Assembly: GCA_003223325.1 (NCBI GenBank)
Contig: QHYS01000005.1
Location: 1-56,879, forward strand
DNA length: 56,879 bases
Source of the DNA: Acidobacteriota bacterium
GTDB lineage: Bacteria > Acidobacteriota > Terriglobia > Acidiferrales > UBA7541
Reading direction: 5' to 3'
In this document: piece after piece, positions 1-8,258 of the stretch
How the letters are laid out: every line of letters begins with the position of its first letter
How positions within the stretch are numbered: position 1 is the stretch's first letter
Made by a program: the position numbers and the translations under genes
Notes under the pieces: model-generated
Database searches by the model: none
Told to the model about the DNA's origin: nothing
The model's input: the letters and a program-made list of their open reading frames with translations, nothing else

Positions 1-381
1 GGAGCGGAGGTGAGCCAAGTGGTCAAAGGCCTGCGCCAAATGGCGACCAACCGTAAGCTAAAAGGACCAAGACGAGCAACTGTGCTGACCGTCACAGCTC
101 ATTACTACCGAAACCGCGCCCGAATGCGCTACGACTCTTATCTCCTTAACGGCTACCCCATCGCTAGCGGCCCGGTCGAAGGAGCCTGCAAGAATCTGGT
201 CAAAGACAGGATGGAACGTTCCGGGATGCGCTGGACCCTGCCTATGGCCGAGGCGGTATTGCGGCTGCGGGCAGTTTACCTCTCAGAGCATTTCGAGGAG
301 TACTGGCCCTTCCATGTTGACCAAGACCAGAAGCGCCTCAACCAGTCCGTGAAGTGGAGGAAGCTCATTGCCAAAAAGTAG
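1..381 (+). mobile_element. ISKra4-family transposase, C-terminal part (5' end outside window)
   Basis: The reading frame is already open at base 1 and a GTG at 10 is only an internal codon, so the gene starts upstream of the window. The visible ~126 residues carry the ISKra4 C-terminal signature: GYPIASGPVEGACKNLVKDR, then MERSGMRWT and AEAVLRLRA. The family is known to encode a DDE transposase; only the last block, including the EGAC stretch, is seen here. The frame is undamaged to its TAG, so the element may be complete on the other side of the window edge. No terminal inverted repeat could be identified just after the stop. Confidence 0.85.
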
Positions 382-831
382 CCACACCCAAATGTTTTCG
401 CTCGACGCCGCGCGGGCCGCGTGGGTCCAGCGAGGCCTTTCTCAGGGTTGCCTTCCTGCCGATTTGTCTTGCTTTCCTGGCCGGCGCGATGAGTGGTCTG
501 ACGCAGCTCAGCAAACGCTGAAACATAGGACAAGAGCGACACGAAGGAGTAAGAACCTGGCAGCGAGCACTATTCCCGTATAAGCTTGAGGCCGTCGCTT
601 TCTTTCCACGTTTGTCCCCAAGGGTTGGGCGTAACGTGGGCTATTATAGGAAGCTCTAACCCATGGCAATTCGAGGAACTTGGAACAATCAGAAATACTC
701 CGTAAGAGGGCATTGAAAACAATGTACGGCCCTACGGCGGGCATCTGAACTTTCTAGCGGAGGAACTCTGGCGGCCCTGCGGTTGCCCCCTTCGGGCCGC
801 TCTCATTCCTTCTTCGAAAAAGAGGAAGCGC
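382..831. other. Intergenic stretch without a recognisable gene
   Basis: Short frames on both strands overlap each other, lack ribosome binding sites and resemble no family I know. The left part probably contains the right end of the ISKra4 element. Confidence 0.4.
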
Positions 832-1731
832 TTATTGGCCCGCTACGCGGCGAATTTCCCGCTCCGTGGCCACAAGTTGCATGCGCTGCAAGCCACCGAG
901 CCGGATTCCTCGCGCTGCGAGCTCGATCTGAATGCGCCTGCGTAGCTCGCGCGCCACGTCATCTTGGCGCGTCGGAGCGGTCCGAACCTGCAACCGTACG
1001 GTCGTTCCATTGGGGGCTAAAGACTCTACTCCGAGCACTCGGGGGCCGTCCAGCAACATGGGAGACCAAGATGGGTCAGCGCGAAAGTCGCCGGCGACGG
1101 CCTCCAGCGCGTTCAGCGCCTCATCGAGCGGCTGATCAGTGGCGACAATGGCGTCGAGAAAGAGCTGGCCCCAATCCCGGCTCAGATTGGCTACCTTGGT
1201 GATTTCCCCGTTGGGAATGGTGACCACTGCGCCTTGAGGGTCGCGCAGCACGGTGCGGCGAAGAGTCAGATGTTCCACCCGGCCCACGACGTCGCCGATG
1301 CGCACAGTATCGCCGACCACGTATTGGTCCTCCAAAACCGTGAAGAATCCATTGATGAAATCGCGCACGACATGTTGTGCTCCGAAACCGATGGAGAGGC
1401 TGACTAATCCCGCGGCCGCCGCTACGGGAGTTATATTAAAGCCGAATTCCGGCAAGGCTGTCAGAATGGCCACGATAACGATGATCGCGGTTCCGCCGCT
1501 ATAAAGTATTCCAACCAAAGTTCGAGTCTGCTGCTCGCGCATTCTAGCCACGCGTGCAGCGGATTCGCTTCCGGCAGGGGCGATTAGGCGTCGCGTCAGG
1601 ATGCGCAGCACGCGAATCAAGACAAAGGCGATCAACAGAATCGCGAGTAGGCGTGCGCCGTGCCCCAGCGTAAACCCCGTCCACTTGAATAGGTGGTCTG
1701 TCATAAACATCGTCACGCGGGCATCGCCCAC
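832..1731 (-). CDS. Small-conductance mechanosensitive channel (MscS family)
   Basis: A 299-residue inner-membrane protein of the MscS family, which opens on membrane tension and releases solutes during hypo-osmotic shock. An N-terminal hydrophobic segment (about residues 22-45) is followed by a second (75-95) and the pore-lining third helix, rich in Gly/Ala (about 100-125, with AAAAGL and SIGFGAQH). The beta domain follows with GDTVRIGDVVGRVE, LRRTVLRDPQGAVV and IPNG, the standard MscS_TM-to-beta transition. A C-terminal alpha/beta domain ends in Arg-rich helices. The length fits compact MscS proteins. The annotated start is a GTG at 1731 without a clear Shine-Dalgarno; ATG at 1710 or 1704 are reasonable alternatives that shorten the leader by 7-9 residues. 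It is monocistronic. Confidence 0.93.
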   Translation of the reverse strand: MGDARVTMFMTDHLFKWTGFTLGHGARLLAILLIAFVLIRVLRILTRRLIAPAGSESAARVARMREQQTRTLVGILYSGGTAIIVIVAILTALPEFGFNITPVAAAAGLVSLSIGFGAQHVVRDFINGFFTVLEDQYVVGDTVRIGDVVGRVEHLTLRRTVLRDPQGAVVTIPNGEITKVANLSRDWGQLFLDAIVATDQPLDEALNALEAVAGDFRADPSWSPMLLDGPRVLGVESLAPNGTTVRLQVRTAPTRQDDVARELRRRIQIELAARGIRLGGLQRMQLVATEREIRRVAGQ

Positions 1732-1896
1732 AGGATGAGCCTAACGCGATAAAATGGAAGCGCGCATTATATCATTGCGTCTTGGAGCGGCCATCCGGCC
1801 GCACAGGGCGTATCGCGAACGTCAACAAGAGGATGACCGCGCGCCTTAGACAGGTTAAATTAGGAGAGGCGTTTGTTGTACCCGGAAAGGATGGCC

Positions 1897-2244
1897 ATGT
1901 GTTCGTCGCGTAGAGTTTTCATCGGCGCCTCGCTCTGGTTCGCCGCATCCGCCGCCGCTGTTTGGGCCGCGCAACAGGGGCCGCCCCAGTCGCAGTTTCC
2001 GCCGCCGTTTCCACCGCCAGAACCTCCGGAACCCTCGCGAAACCAGAAACGGGATCGGGCCATACTCAAAGCGAATCGCGAGGCTATCGTCAAGGACGTT
2101 ACCCGAATGTCGGAACTCGTTGATGCATTGCAAAAACAGCTCAAGGAAAACGACACCGCGAGCATTCTATCGGTTGACTTGATTCGCAAATCCGAGGAGA
2201 TCGAAAAACTGGCTAAGCAGGTGCGAGACTTAGTCCGCGGCTAA
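1897..2244 (+). CDS. Small secreted protein, coiled-coil tail, unknown function
   Basis: I do not recognise this family. With the ATG at 1897 (GGAAAGG six bases upstream) the product is 115 residues. It begins with two Arg and a hydrophobic stretch ending in AAAVWAA, a plausible Sec signal peptide. A Pro-rich linker with repeated PPPFPPPEPPEP follows. The C-terminal ~70 residues are charged and helical (KANREAIVKDVTRM to EKLAKQVRDLV) with heptad-like spacing. A longer frame from TTG 1873 is open and also has AGGAGAGG upstream, but it would put seven extra residues ahead of the signal peptide. It is probably a periplasmic or exported protein. Confidence 0.65.
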   Translation: MCSSRRVFIGASLWFAASAAAVWAAQQGPPQSQFPPPFPPPEPPEPSRNQKRDRAILKANREAIVKDVTRMSELVDALQKQLKENDTASILSVDLIRKSEEIEKLAKQVRDLVRG

Positions 2245-2312
2245 AAAGTTCTTGCTCGTTCTCAAGTGTCAGTTTGACGGCGAGGGGAATCGATTGGAAA
2301 GCCGGGGCCGAA

Positions 2313-2342
2313 TTGATGGCGTTTCAAAACCGTTTTACGATG
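2313..2342 (+). promoter_or_regulatory. Putative sigma-70-like promoter of tRNA-Arg
   Basis: TTGATG (2313-2318) and TACGAT (2337-2342) are separated by 18 bases and end 27 bases before the tRNA 5' end, a normal leader length for a tRNA gene. The call rests on hexamer resemblance only. Confidence 0.4.
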
Positions 2343-2369
2343 AGTTGTCCTGTCAGCCCACCTATCTGC

Positions 2370-2445
2370 GCGCCCGTAGCTCAATGGATAGAGCACTAGC
2401 CTCCGGAGCTAGGGGTTAGGAGTTCGAGTCTCCTCGGGCGCGCCA
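2370..2445 (+). tRNA. tRNA-Arg (anticodon CCG)
   Basis: A complete cloverleaf can be folded by hand. The acceptor pairs GCGCCCG with CGGGCGC (7 bp), the D-stem pairs GCTC with GAGC, and the anticodon stem pairs CTAGC with GCTAG around the loop CTCCGGA, giving anticodon CCG at 2403-2405. The T-stem pairs AGGAG with CTCCT around TTCGAGT. The discriminator is G2442 and CCA is encoded at 2443-2445. Confidence 0.97.
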
Positions 2446-2491
2446 CCTCCCTTTTCTGGCTTGGATCCTACTTCCTTCGGCATCGGTTGAA

Positions 2492-2534
2492 GAAAAAAAA
2501 AGGAAGCAGCTTTGGTACGACCGCCGCTGCTTCC
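2492..2534 (-). terminator. Perfect 9-bp hairpin with A/T tract (rho-independent-like, minus strand)
   Basis: GGAAGCAGC (2502-2510) and GCTGCTTCC (2526-2534) are perfect inverted repeats around a 15-base loop. A run of nine A (2492-2500) sits on the left, so on the minus strand the hairpin is followed by a U tract. No minus-strand gene ends here. It could shield tRNA-Arg from antisense transcription or mark the end of an unrecognised RNA. Confidence 0.5.
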
Positions 2535-2710
2535 CGGGGTGTGTTCTATGAGTGCGGTAAGTCTATCACATTTCCGTTGCATGTGAATCGGTGAGAAGCC
2601 TTAGCCCCGGGCCAAACTCTTCCTCGGCCATCGTGTTATACTTCGACTCGCTCGTTAACCCATTCTGCTCAGTAGGGATAGGAAGGCAACGGCGGGTTAA
2701 AGGAGGCGAG

Positions 2711-3739
2711 ATGACCTATATTTCCAGGCGCCAATTTACGGCTCGTTTCCTGTTGACAAGCGCAACGACCTTGATTTACCGGGGCGTCCGAGCGGCGAAT
2801 TTCAAGCTAAGGCAATTTCACAATCAGCCCGCGGACAGTCCCTTGCACAAGCGGCTGGTTGAAATGTGGGCGGCCGTAAAGACCGAAACGGGCGGACGCG
2901 TCGATGTTGCGACATTTGCAGATAACGACCAGCTTCCCGGGAGCGACCCCGCGGCGCTGAAAATGCTGGTGCATGGCGAGCTGGATTTCTTCACTTTGAA
3001 CGGAGGGTTAATTGGCACAGTCGTACCGGCAGTGAACGTGCAAGGAATACCGTTCGCATTTCGCGATGAGGCTCAGGTCTATCACGCAATTGACGGCGAT
3101 CTCGGTGAGTATCTGGCAAGGGAGATGGCGGCCAAGGGTATTTATGCCCTTCCTCGAAGCTGCTTCGAAAATGGCTTTCGGCAAATTACCTGCTCGGTCC
3201 GGCCGGTCCGCACGGCAGAAGACCTCAACGGCATCAAGATGCGCACGCCCGACACGCCTATCTATATCGAATGCTGGCGCGCTCTGGGCGCCACTCCAGT
3301 AGTGTTCAATTTCAACAAGATATATGAAGCGCTCAAGACGGGCCAAGCCGATGCTCAGGACAACCCGCTGAATGTGGCGGAATTGCTCAAGCTTTATGAA
3401 GTGCAGAAGTACATCAGCCTGACGAATCACATATGGTCCGGCTTCAATCTGATCGCCAACCTGAAGATGTGGCAGGGATTGCCCAGCAACGTGCAGCGAA
3501 TCATCGAGCGCAACGCCGAGAAGTACGTGAAGTTGCAGCGGAATGACACTGACAAGATGAATCATGACTTGCCTGCGCGCCTTACGCAGCGCGGCATGAT
3601 CATAAATCAATCAGACGCGGCCAGCTTCCGCGCGCGGCTCGGCGGCTACTACGCGCGCTGGAAGGACACCCTAGGATCCAAGACTTGGGCTCTGCTCGAG
3701 TCCCACGTTGGCAAACTCGGGCCATCGGTGAAAGCCTAG
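2711..3739 (+). CDS. TRAP-type C4-dicarboxylate/sugar-acid transporter solute-binding protein (DctP family), Tat-exported
   Basis: The ATG at 2711 has a strong AAAGGAGG five bases upstream, which decides the start over the longer open frame from 2591. The 342-residue product opens with SRRQFTARFLL, a twin-arginine motif followed by a hydrophobic stretch, so Tat export to the periplasm is likely. The mature part follows the DctP fold: HKRLVEMW, the ALKMLVHGELDFF segment, IPFAFRDEAQVYHAIDG, then NGIKMRTPDTPIYIE. The last of these holds the conserved Arg that in this family binds the substrate carboxylate. Length is normal. TRAP transporters need DctQ and DctM membrane partners, but none is present nearby, so this is an orphan binding protein. 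Confidence 0.9.
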   Translation: MTYISRRQFTARFLLTSATTLIYRGVRAANFKLRQFHNQPADSPLHKRLVEMWAAVKTETGGRVDVATFADNDQLPGSDPAALKMLVHGELDFFTLNGGLIGTVVPAVNVQGIPFAFRDEAQVYHAIDGDLGEYLAREMAAKGIYALPRSCFENGFRQITCSVRPVRTAEDLNGIKMRTPDTPIYIECWRALGATPVVFNFNKIYEALKTGQADAQDNPLNVAELLKLYEVQKYISLTNHIWSGFNLIANLKMWQGLPSNVQRIIERNAEKYVKLQRNDTDKMNHDLPARLTQRGMIINQSDAASFRARLGGYYARWKDTLGSKTWALLESHVGKLGPSVKA

Positions 3740-4002
3740 AGCCCGCTCGCACCGCGGACGCAGACATAGGACGAAGCCAACAATCCTCTGTAAATCACCG
3801 CCCTCCCTTCCTAATCACCCCAGAATTACCGGCCAATATGACGCGTGCCTAGAAACGCGCCACCGTCGTCACGCCGAATGATTCTCGCTTTGAGCAACGG
3901 TCCGGGACGTCGACGCCCAGACTTACGCTCAGAGTGCGATAATTTATGGATGCAAGCGTTAGGGAATCAGCCCAGCCGAAGAGGGGCTTCTAGGAGAGTC
4001 CA

Positions 4003-5259
4003 GTGGCAAGCAGGAAACAGCTCCTTGTGCGCAGCTTCCTTACATTCTTGGTCCTGTTAAGCGCCGGGATCCTGGGATTCAACCGCCAATTTTATACTGA
4101 GGCCCTGGACGACGCGTTTTTTGCCCTGGCTCTTGCGAGCGTGGTGATCCTGCACCAGAGGATTCGGCCGAGTTGGCTGGACGCGGCATTGACCGGGGCA
4201 GGAACGGTCGCATTGGGCGTCGTGGATTTTCATTTTCTCCACTACCCGCCAAAGATCATGGCGTGGTTTTCATTCCTAGGATTGAGCAGCCTCGCAATCC
4301 TGGCTTTACGAAGCATTTGGAATCAGGACCGCAGGAGATTGTTTTACACGTGCATTCCGGCAGCGGCATTCGTGATATCCGACTATTTCGCCTCCAATAT
4401 GTTGGAATGGACTGCGAGAGCGCATCCAAAGACTCTCGATCTTTACTTGCTATCGTTTGACGGCAGCCTCCGCGCGCAGCTCGCCTTTGGCGCCGGTCAA
4501 CTCTACGCGCGCTTTCCAACGCTCCACATCAGTGCGCTGATTGCGTACATCGGCTTAGCGATTCCGATCACCACGATCCTTGCAGGGCGTCTAGTGCGTT
4601 TCAAGGAAGGCGCGTTCGCAGCAATGCTGGCCTTTCTTATCACCGGGCCCGCAGGCATTTTGTTTTACAACTTATTTCCAGCCTGTGGTCCGCACAACAT
4701 GTTCGGGCCAAATTTTCCGTTTCACCCATTTCCCATTGCGGATCTACAGCGGCTGCTCTTGGAGCCTGCAGCCTTTCAAGGCCCGCGGAATGCGATGCCT
4801 TCACTCCATCTGGCTTGGACGCTGCTCGCCTGGTGGTATTCGAGAGGACTAAGCTGGGCGGAGCGGTTCATCGCGTTCGGCTTTCTCGCTATGACCGCAT
4901 TCGCAACGCTGGGGACGGGTGAGCATTGGTTCGTGGATCTGGTGGTGGCTTTCCCATTCGCATTGCTGATGTATGCGCTTTGCGCGTATCAGCTCTCCTG
5001 GAGGGACCCCCGGCGCATGGCCGCCATCCTCGCTGGATTAGGGACTACGCTGGCATGGCTCGTGACGCTTCGTTACGGCGCGAAACTGTTCTGGGCATCA
5101 CCGATCGTGCCATGGGTCCTCTCCGCGGCGACGATCGCCTTCGCTTACATTGGGCAGGCAAAACTAGACCGCACCACCGATGCTCGGGAAATGACTAGCG
5201 CAGCTCGGGGCCGGGTATCCTGGTTCCGTTTCGATTCCGCAGTTGCTCGCCCGGAATAA
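4003..5259 (+). CDS. PAP2-superfamily integral membrane protein (Aur1/Ipt1-like phosphatase or phosphotransferase)
   Basis: A 418-residue polytopic protein with about ten hydrophobic segments. The start is GTG 4003 with AGGAGAG five bases upstream. PAP2-type catalytic signatures lie in the second half: NAMPSLHLAW, where the PSxH His is expected to bind phosphate, and GTGEHWFVDLV, where the HxxxD pair forms the nucleophile motif. The long N-terminal membrane region and the CGPHNMFGPNFPF loop are typical of the Aur1/inositolphosphotransferase-like branch, which acts on lipid-linked phosphates in the membrane. The substrate cannot be inferred. A shared transcript with the following MFS gene is possible (about 200 bases between them). 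Confidence 0.82.
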   Translation: MASRKQLLVRSFLTFLVLLSAGILGFNRQFYTEALDDAFFALALASVVILHQRIRPSWLDAALTGAGTVALGVVDFHFLHYPPKIMAWFSFLGLSSLAILALRSIWNQDRRRLFYTCIPAAAFVISDYFASNMLEWTARAHPKTLDLYLLSFDGSLRAQLAFGAGQLYARFPTLHISALIAYIGLAIPITTILAGRLVRFKEGAFAAMLAFLITGPAGILFYNLFPACGPHNMFGPNFPFHPFPIADLQRLLLEPAAFQGPRNAMPSLHLAWTLLAWWYSRGLSWAERFIAFGFLAMTAFATLGTGEHWFVDLVVAFPFALLMYALCAYQLSWRDPRRMAAILAGLGTTLAWLVTLRYGAKLFWASPIVPWVLSAATIAFAYIGQAKLDRTTDAREMTSAARGRVSWFRFDSAVARPE

Positions 5260-5475
5260 TCCGCTTTTCAGCTCCCACTGCCCCAGTCTGCCCCAGCCAA
5301 CATCTTCACAGATACGAAAGGCTCAAGTAAACTTGACTGAAAACGAGTCTTCAGGCTGAATGGTTCTGCCCTCGTAACTCGTTCGAGGAGAAGGGCTCTG
5401 CAAACCCAAGGAGAACTCTCCATTCCCACGCCGCGCCGGCATTGGCCAAGCTGGCTCAACCGCAATGTCTTTGCA

Positions 5476-6645
5476 ATGGGACTCACGAGTTTTTTTGGCG
5501 ACGCCGGCTATGAGATGGCCACAGCAATACTTCCAGGCTTTTTTGCCGTCCTCGGATTGCCGGCTGCCGCATTGGGAACAATCGAAGGCGTCGCGGATGC
5601 GACCTCCAGTTTTGTAAAGCTCGGGGCCGGTTGGTGGTCCGACCGTTTGGGGCACCGCAAGACGATCGCAGTAGCCGGATATTTCTTAAGTGGCACGGCG
5701 AAGGCCTTGTTTGCCTTCGCCTACAACTGGCCCTTGATCTTGGCCGGCCGGGTCATCGCCTGGCTTGGCCGGGGCATTCGCAGTCCATTGCGCGACGCCC
5801 TGCTCGCGGAATCGGTTCCCGCTCAAATGCGCGGAAAGGCGTTCGGCTTTCACCGCGCCGGCGACACTGCCGGTGCGATCGTCGGTCCTCTGATCGGCGT
5901 CGGCTTGTTGTCTTACTTAGGCCCGCACTCGAGCGATCCCTCACGTCCCTTTCGTATCGCTTTTTTATTGACCCTTATTCCGGGGCTGGCATCCGCACTC
6001 ACATTCGCGATTCTGGTCCGCGAGAATCGAAGGCAGGGATCGCGCACTAGCCTCTGGGCTTCTGTGGAAACGCTTCCGCGTCCGTTCTTTCGATTCCAAG
6101 TAGGCGTCGGAATCTTTGGCGCAGGCGATTACTCTCATACCCTGATGATCCTTGCGGCTGCGCAATTGCTCGCGCCACGGCATGGCGTCGCCCGTGCTGC
6201 GGCAATCGCAGGATTGCTTTACGTCCTGCACAATGTTCTGTACGCGCTCAGTGCATACCCAGCGGGCGCTTTGTCAGACAAGCGGGGGCGCAGAGGATTG
6301 CTTGCACTTGGTTATGTCCTAGGCGCAATTGTGGCACTGGGTTTCGCGGCCGCTTTCTGGTCGAAACTCGAGAACGTCGTTTTGATCGCGCTCCTGTTCA
6401 TGTTCGGGGGCGCCTTCATTGCCATCCAAGACGCGCTGGAAGGAGCAATGACGGCGGATCTTGTTCCTGAAATCACCAAACGTGGAGTAGCCTACGGCGT
6501 GACAGGAAGCGTGAATGGAGTCGGCGACTTTATTTCCAGCGCGATCGTGGGTATCGTCTGGAGCTTTTACTCGCCGGTAGCTGCGTTCGCATACGCTGCC
6601 GTGATGATGGCGGGTGGCGCCGTTGCGATTCAGTGGGTACGCTAA
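5476..6645 (+). CDS. Major facilitator superfamily transporter
   Basis: A twelve-helix MFS permease of 389 residues from the first ATG. It has the MFS loop 2-3 motif GWWSDRLGHRK and a second copy, GALSDKRGRRG, between helices 8 and 9. RVIAWLGRGIRSP matches a bacterial MFS branch annotated as general permeases. The frame stays open upstream to 5341, and the residues before the ATG (WLNRNVFAM) resemble the usual first helix of this branch, so the ATG is probably internal. No ATG, GTG or TTG lies in frame upstream; an ATT at 5422 follows AAGGAG (5408-5413) by eight bases. Substrate unknown. Confidence 0.88.
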   Translation: MGLTSFFGDAGYEMATAILPGFFAVLGLPAAALGTIEGVADATSSFVKLGAGWWSDRLGHRKTIAVAGYFLSGTAKALFAFAYNWPLILAGRVIAWLGRGIRSPLRDALLAESVPAQMRGKAFGFHRAGDTAGAIVGPLIGVGLLSYLGPHSSDPSRPFRIAFLLTLIPGLASALTFAILVRENRRQGSRTSLWASVETLPRPFFRFQVGVGIFGAGDYSHTLMILAAAQLLAPRHGVARAAAIAGLLYVLHNVLYALSAYPAGALSDKRGRRGLLALGYVLGAIVALGFAAAFWSKLENVVLIALLFMFGGAFIAIQDALEGAMTADLVPEITKRGVAYGVTGSVNGVGDFISSAIVGIVWSFYSPVAAFAYAAVMMAGGAVAIQWVR

Positions 6646-6682
6646 AAACACGCACCCGAAAGGCGCTGGCCCGTGTACGCTT

Positions 6683-8197
6683 CTAGGGAAGGCACAGCAT
6701 TCCGTTCAGGATTTGATCCAGGGCCACGAGGTCGACATGTTTTCGGATCAGCGCGGCCAGAGAATCTAACGGCTCGGAAGGATAGTCGGTCTTCTTGGGA
6801 TCGAGCGGCGGCCATCCGCGACGTTTTCGAAGAATGTTTAGAAACTCCCGCCGAAACAACGGCGCGTCGAAAACTCCATGCAAATAGGTGCCCCAGACCA
6901 AGCCATCTTCGGATTTCGCCCCGTCAAGTCGCTCGATTGGCCTCCCCATTTCCGTCAGGATTTGGAAAACGGGTCGCGCGGCGCTTGGACCATTTGTTCG
7001 TCCCATGTGAATCTCATAGCCGGCGACTTCGTGGCGGCTTTCGATATTGAGAGCTCGGACTTGAACCATTTTCTTTTCGCCCTCAAAACATGTCGTTAAT
7101 TGAAGAAGGCCAAGACCCTCTGCTCTTGAGGCTGCCGATTCGACACCTTCGGGATCCAGGAGCTCCTTGCCCAACATTTGGTAACCGCCACATATGCCGA
7201 CAATGGGGGTGCGTGCCTGATAGCACCGATCAATATATCTCTCAAAGCCTGACGATCGTACGTACGCGAGGTCCGACATCGTGCTTTTTGACCCTGGCAA
7301 AATTACAGCATCAGGCAGCCGCTCCGAATCGGGGACACGTGTGAGAAATCGGAGGGATACATCTGGCTCCTCTTCCAAGCTATCGAAATCGGTCGAGTTC
7401 GAAATGTGCGGGTAATGAATGACCTGAATGGCGAGCTTCCCTACCTCAGCCGGCCTTGATGATTTCCATTTCCACTCTGGAATCGAGTCTTCTTCTGCCA
7501 CAAGGAGATCATTAATGAATGGGAGTACTCCCAGGAGCTTCTTCCCGGTTCTGGTTTCCAGGAACTTGAGTCCTTCATGCAATAAAGAAATGTCTCCCCG
7601 GAATTTATTGATCAAAAGACCTTTGATGAACGATCGTTCTTCTGAGGTGAGAAGCTCCAGCGTACCTACTAATGAGGCGAAAACACCACCTAAGTTGATA
7701 TCTCCGACAAGCACGACAGGCGAGCCTGCCATTTTGGCCACAATCATATTAGCGATATCGAAGGGGCGCAAATTAATTTCTGCCGGACTACCCGCGCCTT
7801 CGATGACCAGGATGTCGTACTGGCTCGAGAGCTTCTCCAATGAGTCGCGGATTACATCGATTAGGCGAGGCTGAAATTCGTGATACTCGCGGGGTGTCAT
7901 GATACGTACGGGTTTTCCAAGTACGACCACCTGAGCGCCCATTTCGCCCGAAGGTTTCAACAGAATTGGATTCATCTCAATGGCAGGCTCTATCCCACAT
8001 GCCTGCGCCTGAAAAGCCTGCGCGCGGCCGATCTCTCCGCCAGACACGGTCGCGAACGAATTGTTGGAGATATTTTGAGATTTGAAAGGAGCGACACGAA
8101 AGCCCTCTTGTCGGAAATAGCTGCATAAGGCGGCCGTAACGACGCTCTTGCCAACGCTTGATCCAGTTCCCTGGATCATGATCTTCCGCGCGCTCAT
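6683..8197 (-). CDS. cobQ: Cobyric acid synthase (glutamine-hydrolysing), CobQ/CbiP
   Basis: This enzyme amidates side chains b, d, e and g of adenosylcobyrinic a,c-diamide to give cobyric acid, using glutamine and ATP. The 504-residue length is normal. The N-terminal synthetase domain has GTGSSVGKS (10-18), FKSQNISNNS and EGAGSPAEINL. The C-terminal class I amidotransferase domain has the nucleophile in GICGGYQMLG (Cys336) and the paired His in GTYLHGVFD (His440). It lies 61 bases downstream of the receptor gene on the same strand and is probably co-transcribed under the same B12 riboswitch. Confidence 0.96.
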   Translation of the reverse strand: MSARKIMIQGTGSSVGKSVVTAALCSYFRQEGFRVAPFKSQNISNNSFATVSGGEIGRAQAFQAQACGIEPAIEMNPILLKPSGEMGAQVVVLGKPVRIMTPREYHEFQPRLIDVIRDSLEKLSSQYDILVIEGAGSPAEINLRPFDIANMIVAKMAGSPVVLVGDINLGGVFASLVGTLELLTSEERSFIKGLLINKFRGDISLLHEGLKFLETRTGKKLLGVLPFINDLLVAEEDSIPEWKWKSSRPAEVGKLAIQVIHYPHISNSTDFDSLEEEPDVSLRFLTRVPDSERLPDAVILPGSKSTMSDLAYVRSSGFERYIDRCYQARTPIVGICGGYQMLGKELLDPEGVESAASRAEGLGLLQLTTCFEGEKKMVQVRALNIESRHEVAGYEIHMGRTNGPSAARPVFQILTEMGRPIERLDGAKSEDGLVWGTYLHGVFDAPLFRREFLNILRKRRGWPPLDPKKTDYPSEPLDSLAALIRKHVDLVALDQILNGMLCLP

Positions 8198-8258
8198 GAT
8201 TGGGCCGCGCAGGTGAGCCGGAGCTGACGTCCAACGTTACTCATTCGGATTTCTATCA

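Noticed and set aside
3008-3610. Minus-strand 200-codon open frame opposite the TRAP gene
   Set aside because: Antisense shadow with no homology; the plus strand is clearly coding.
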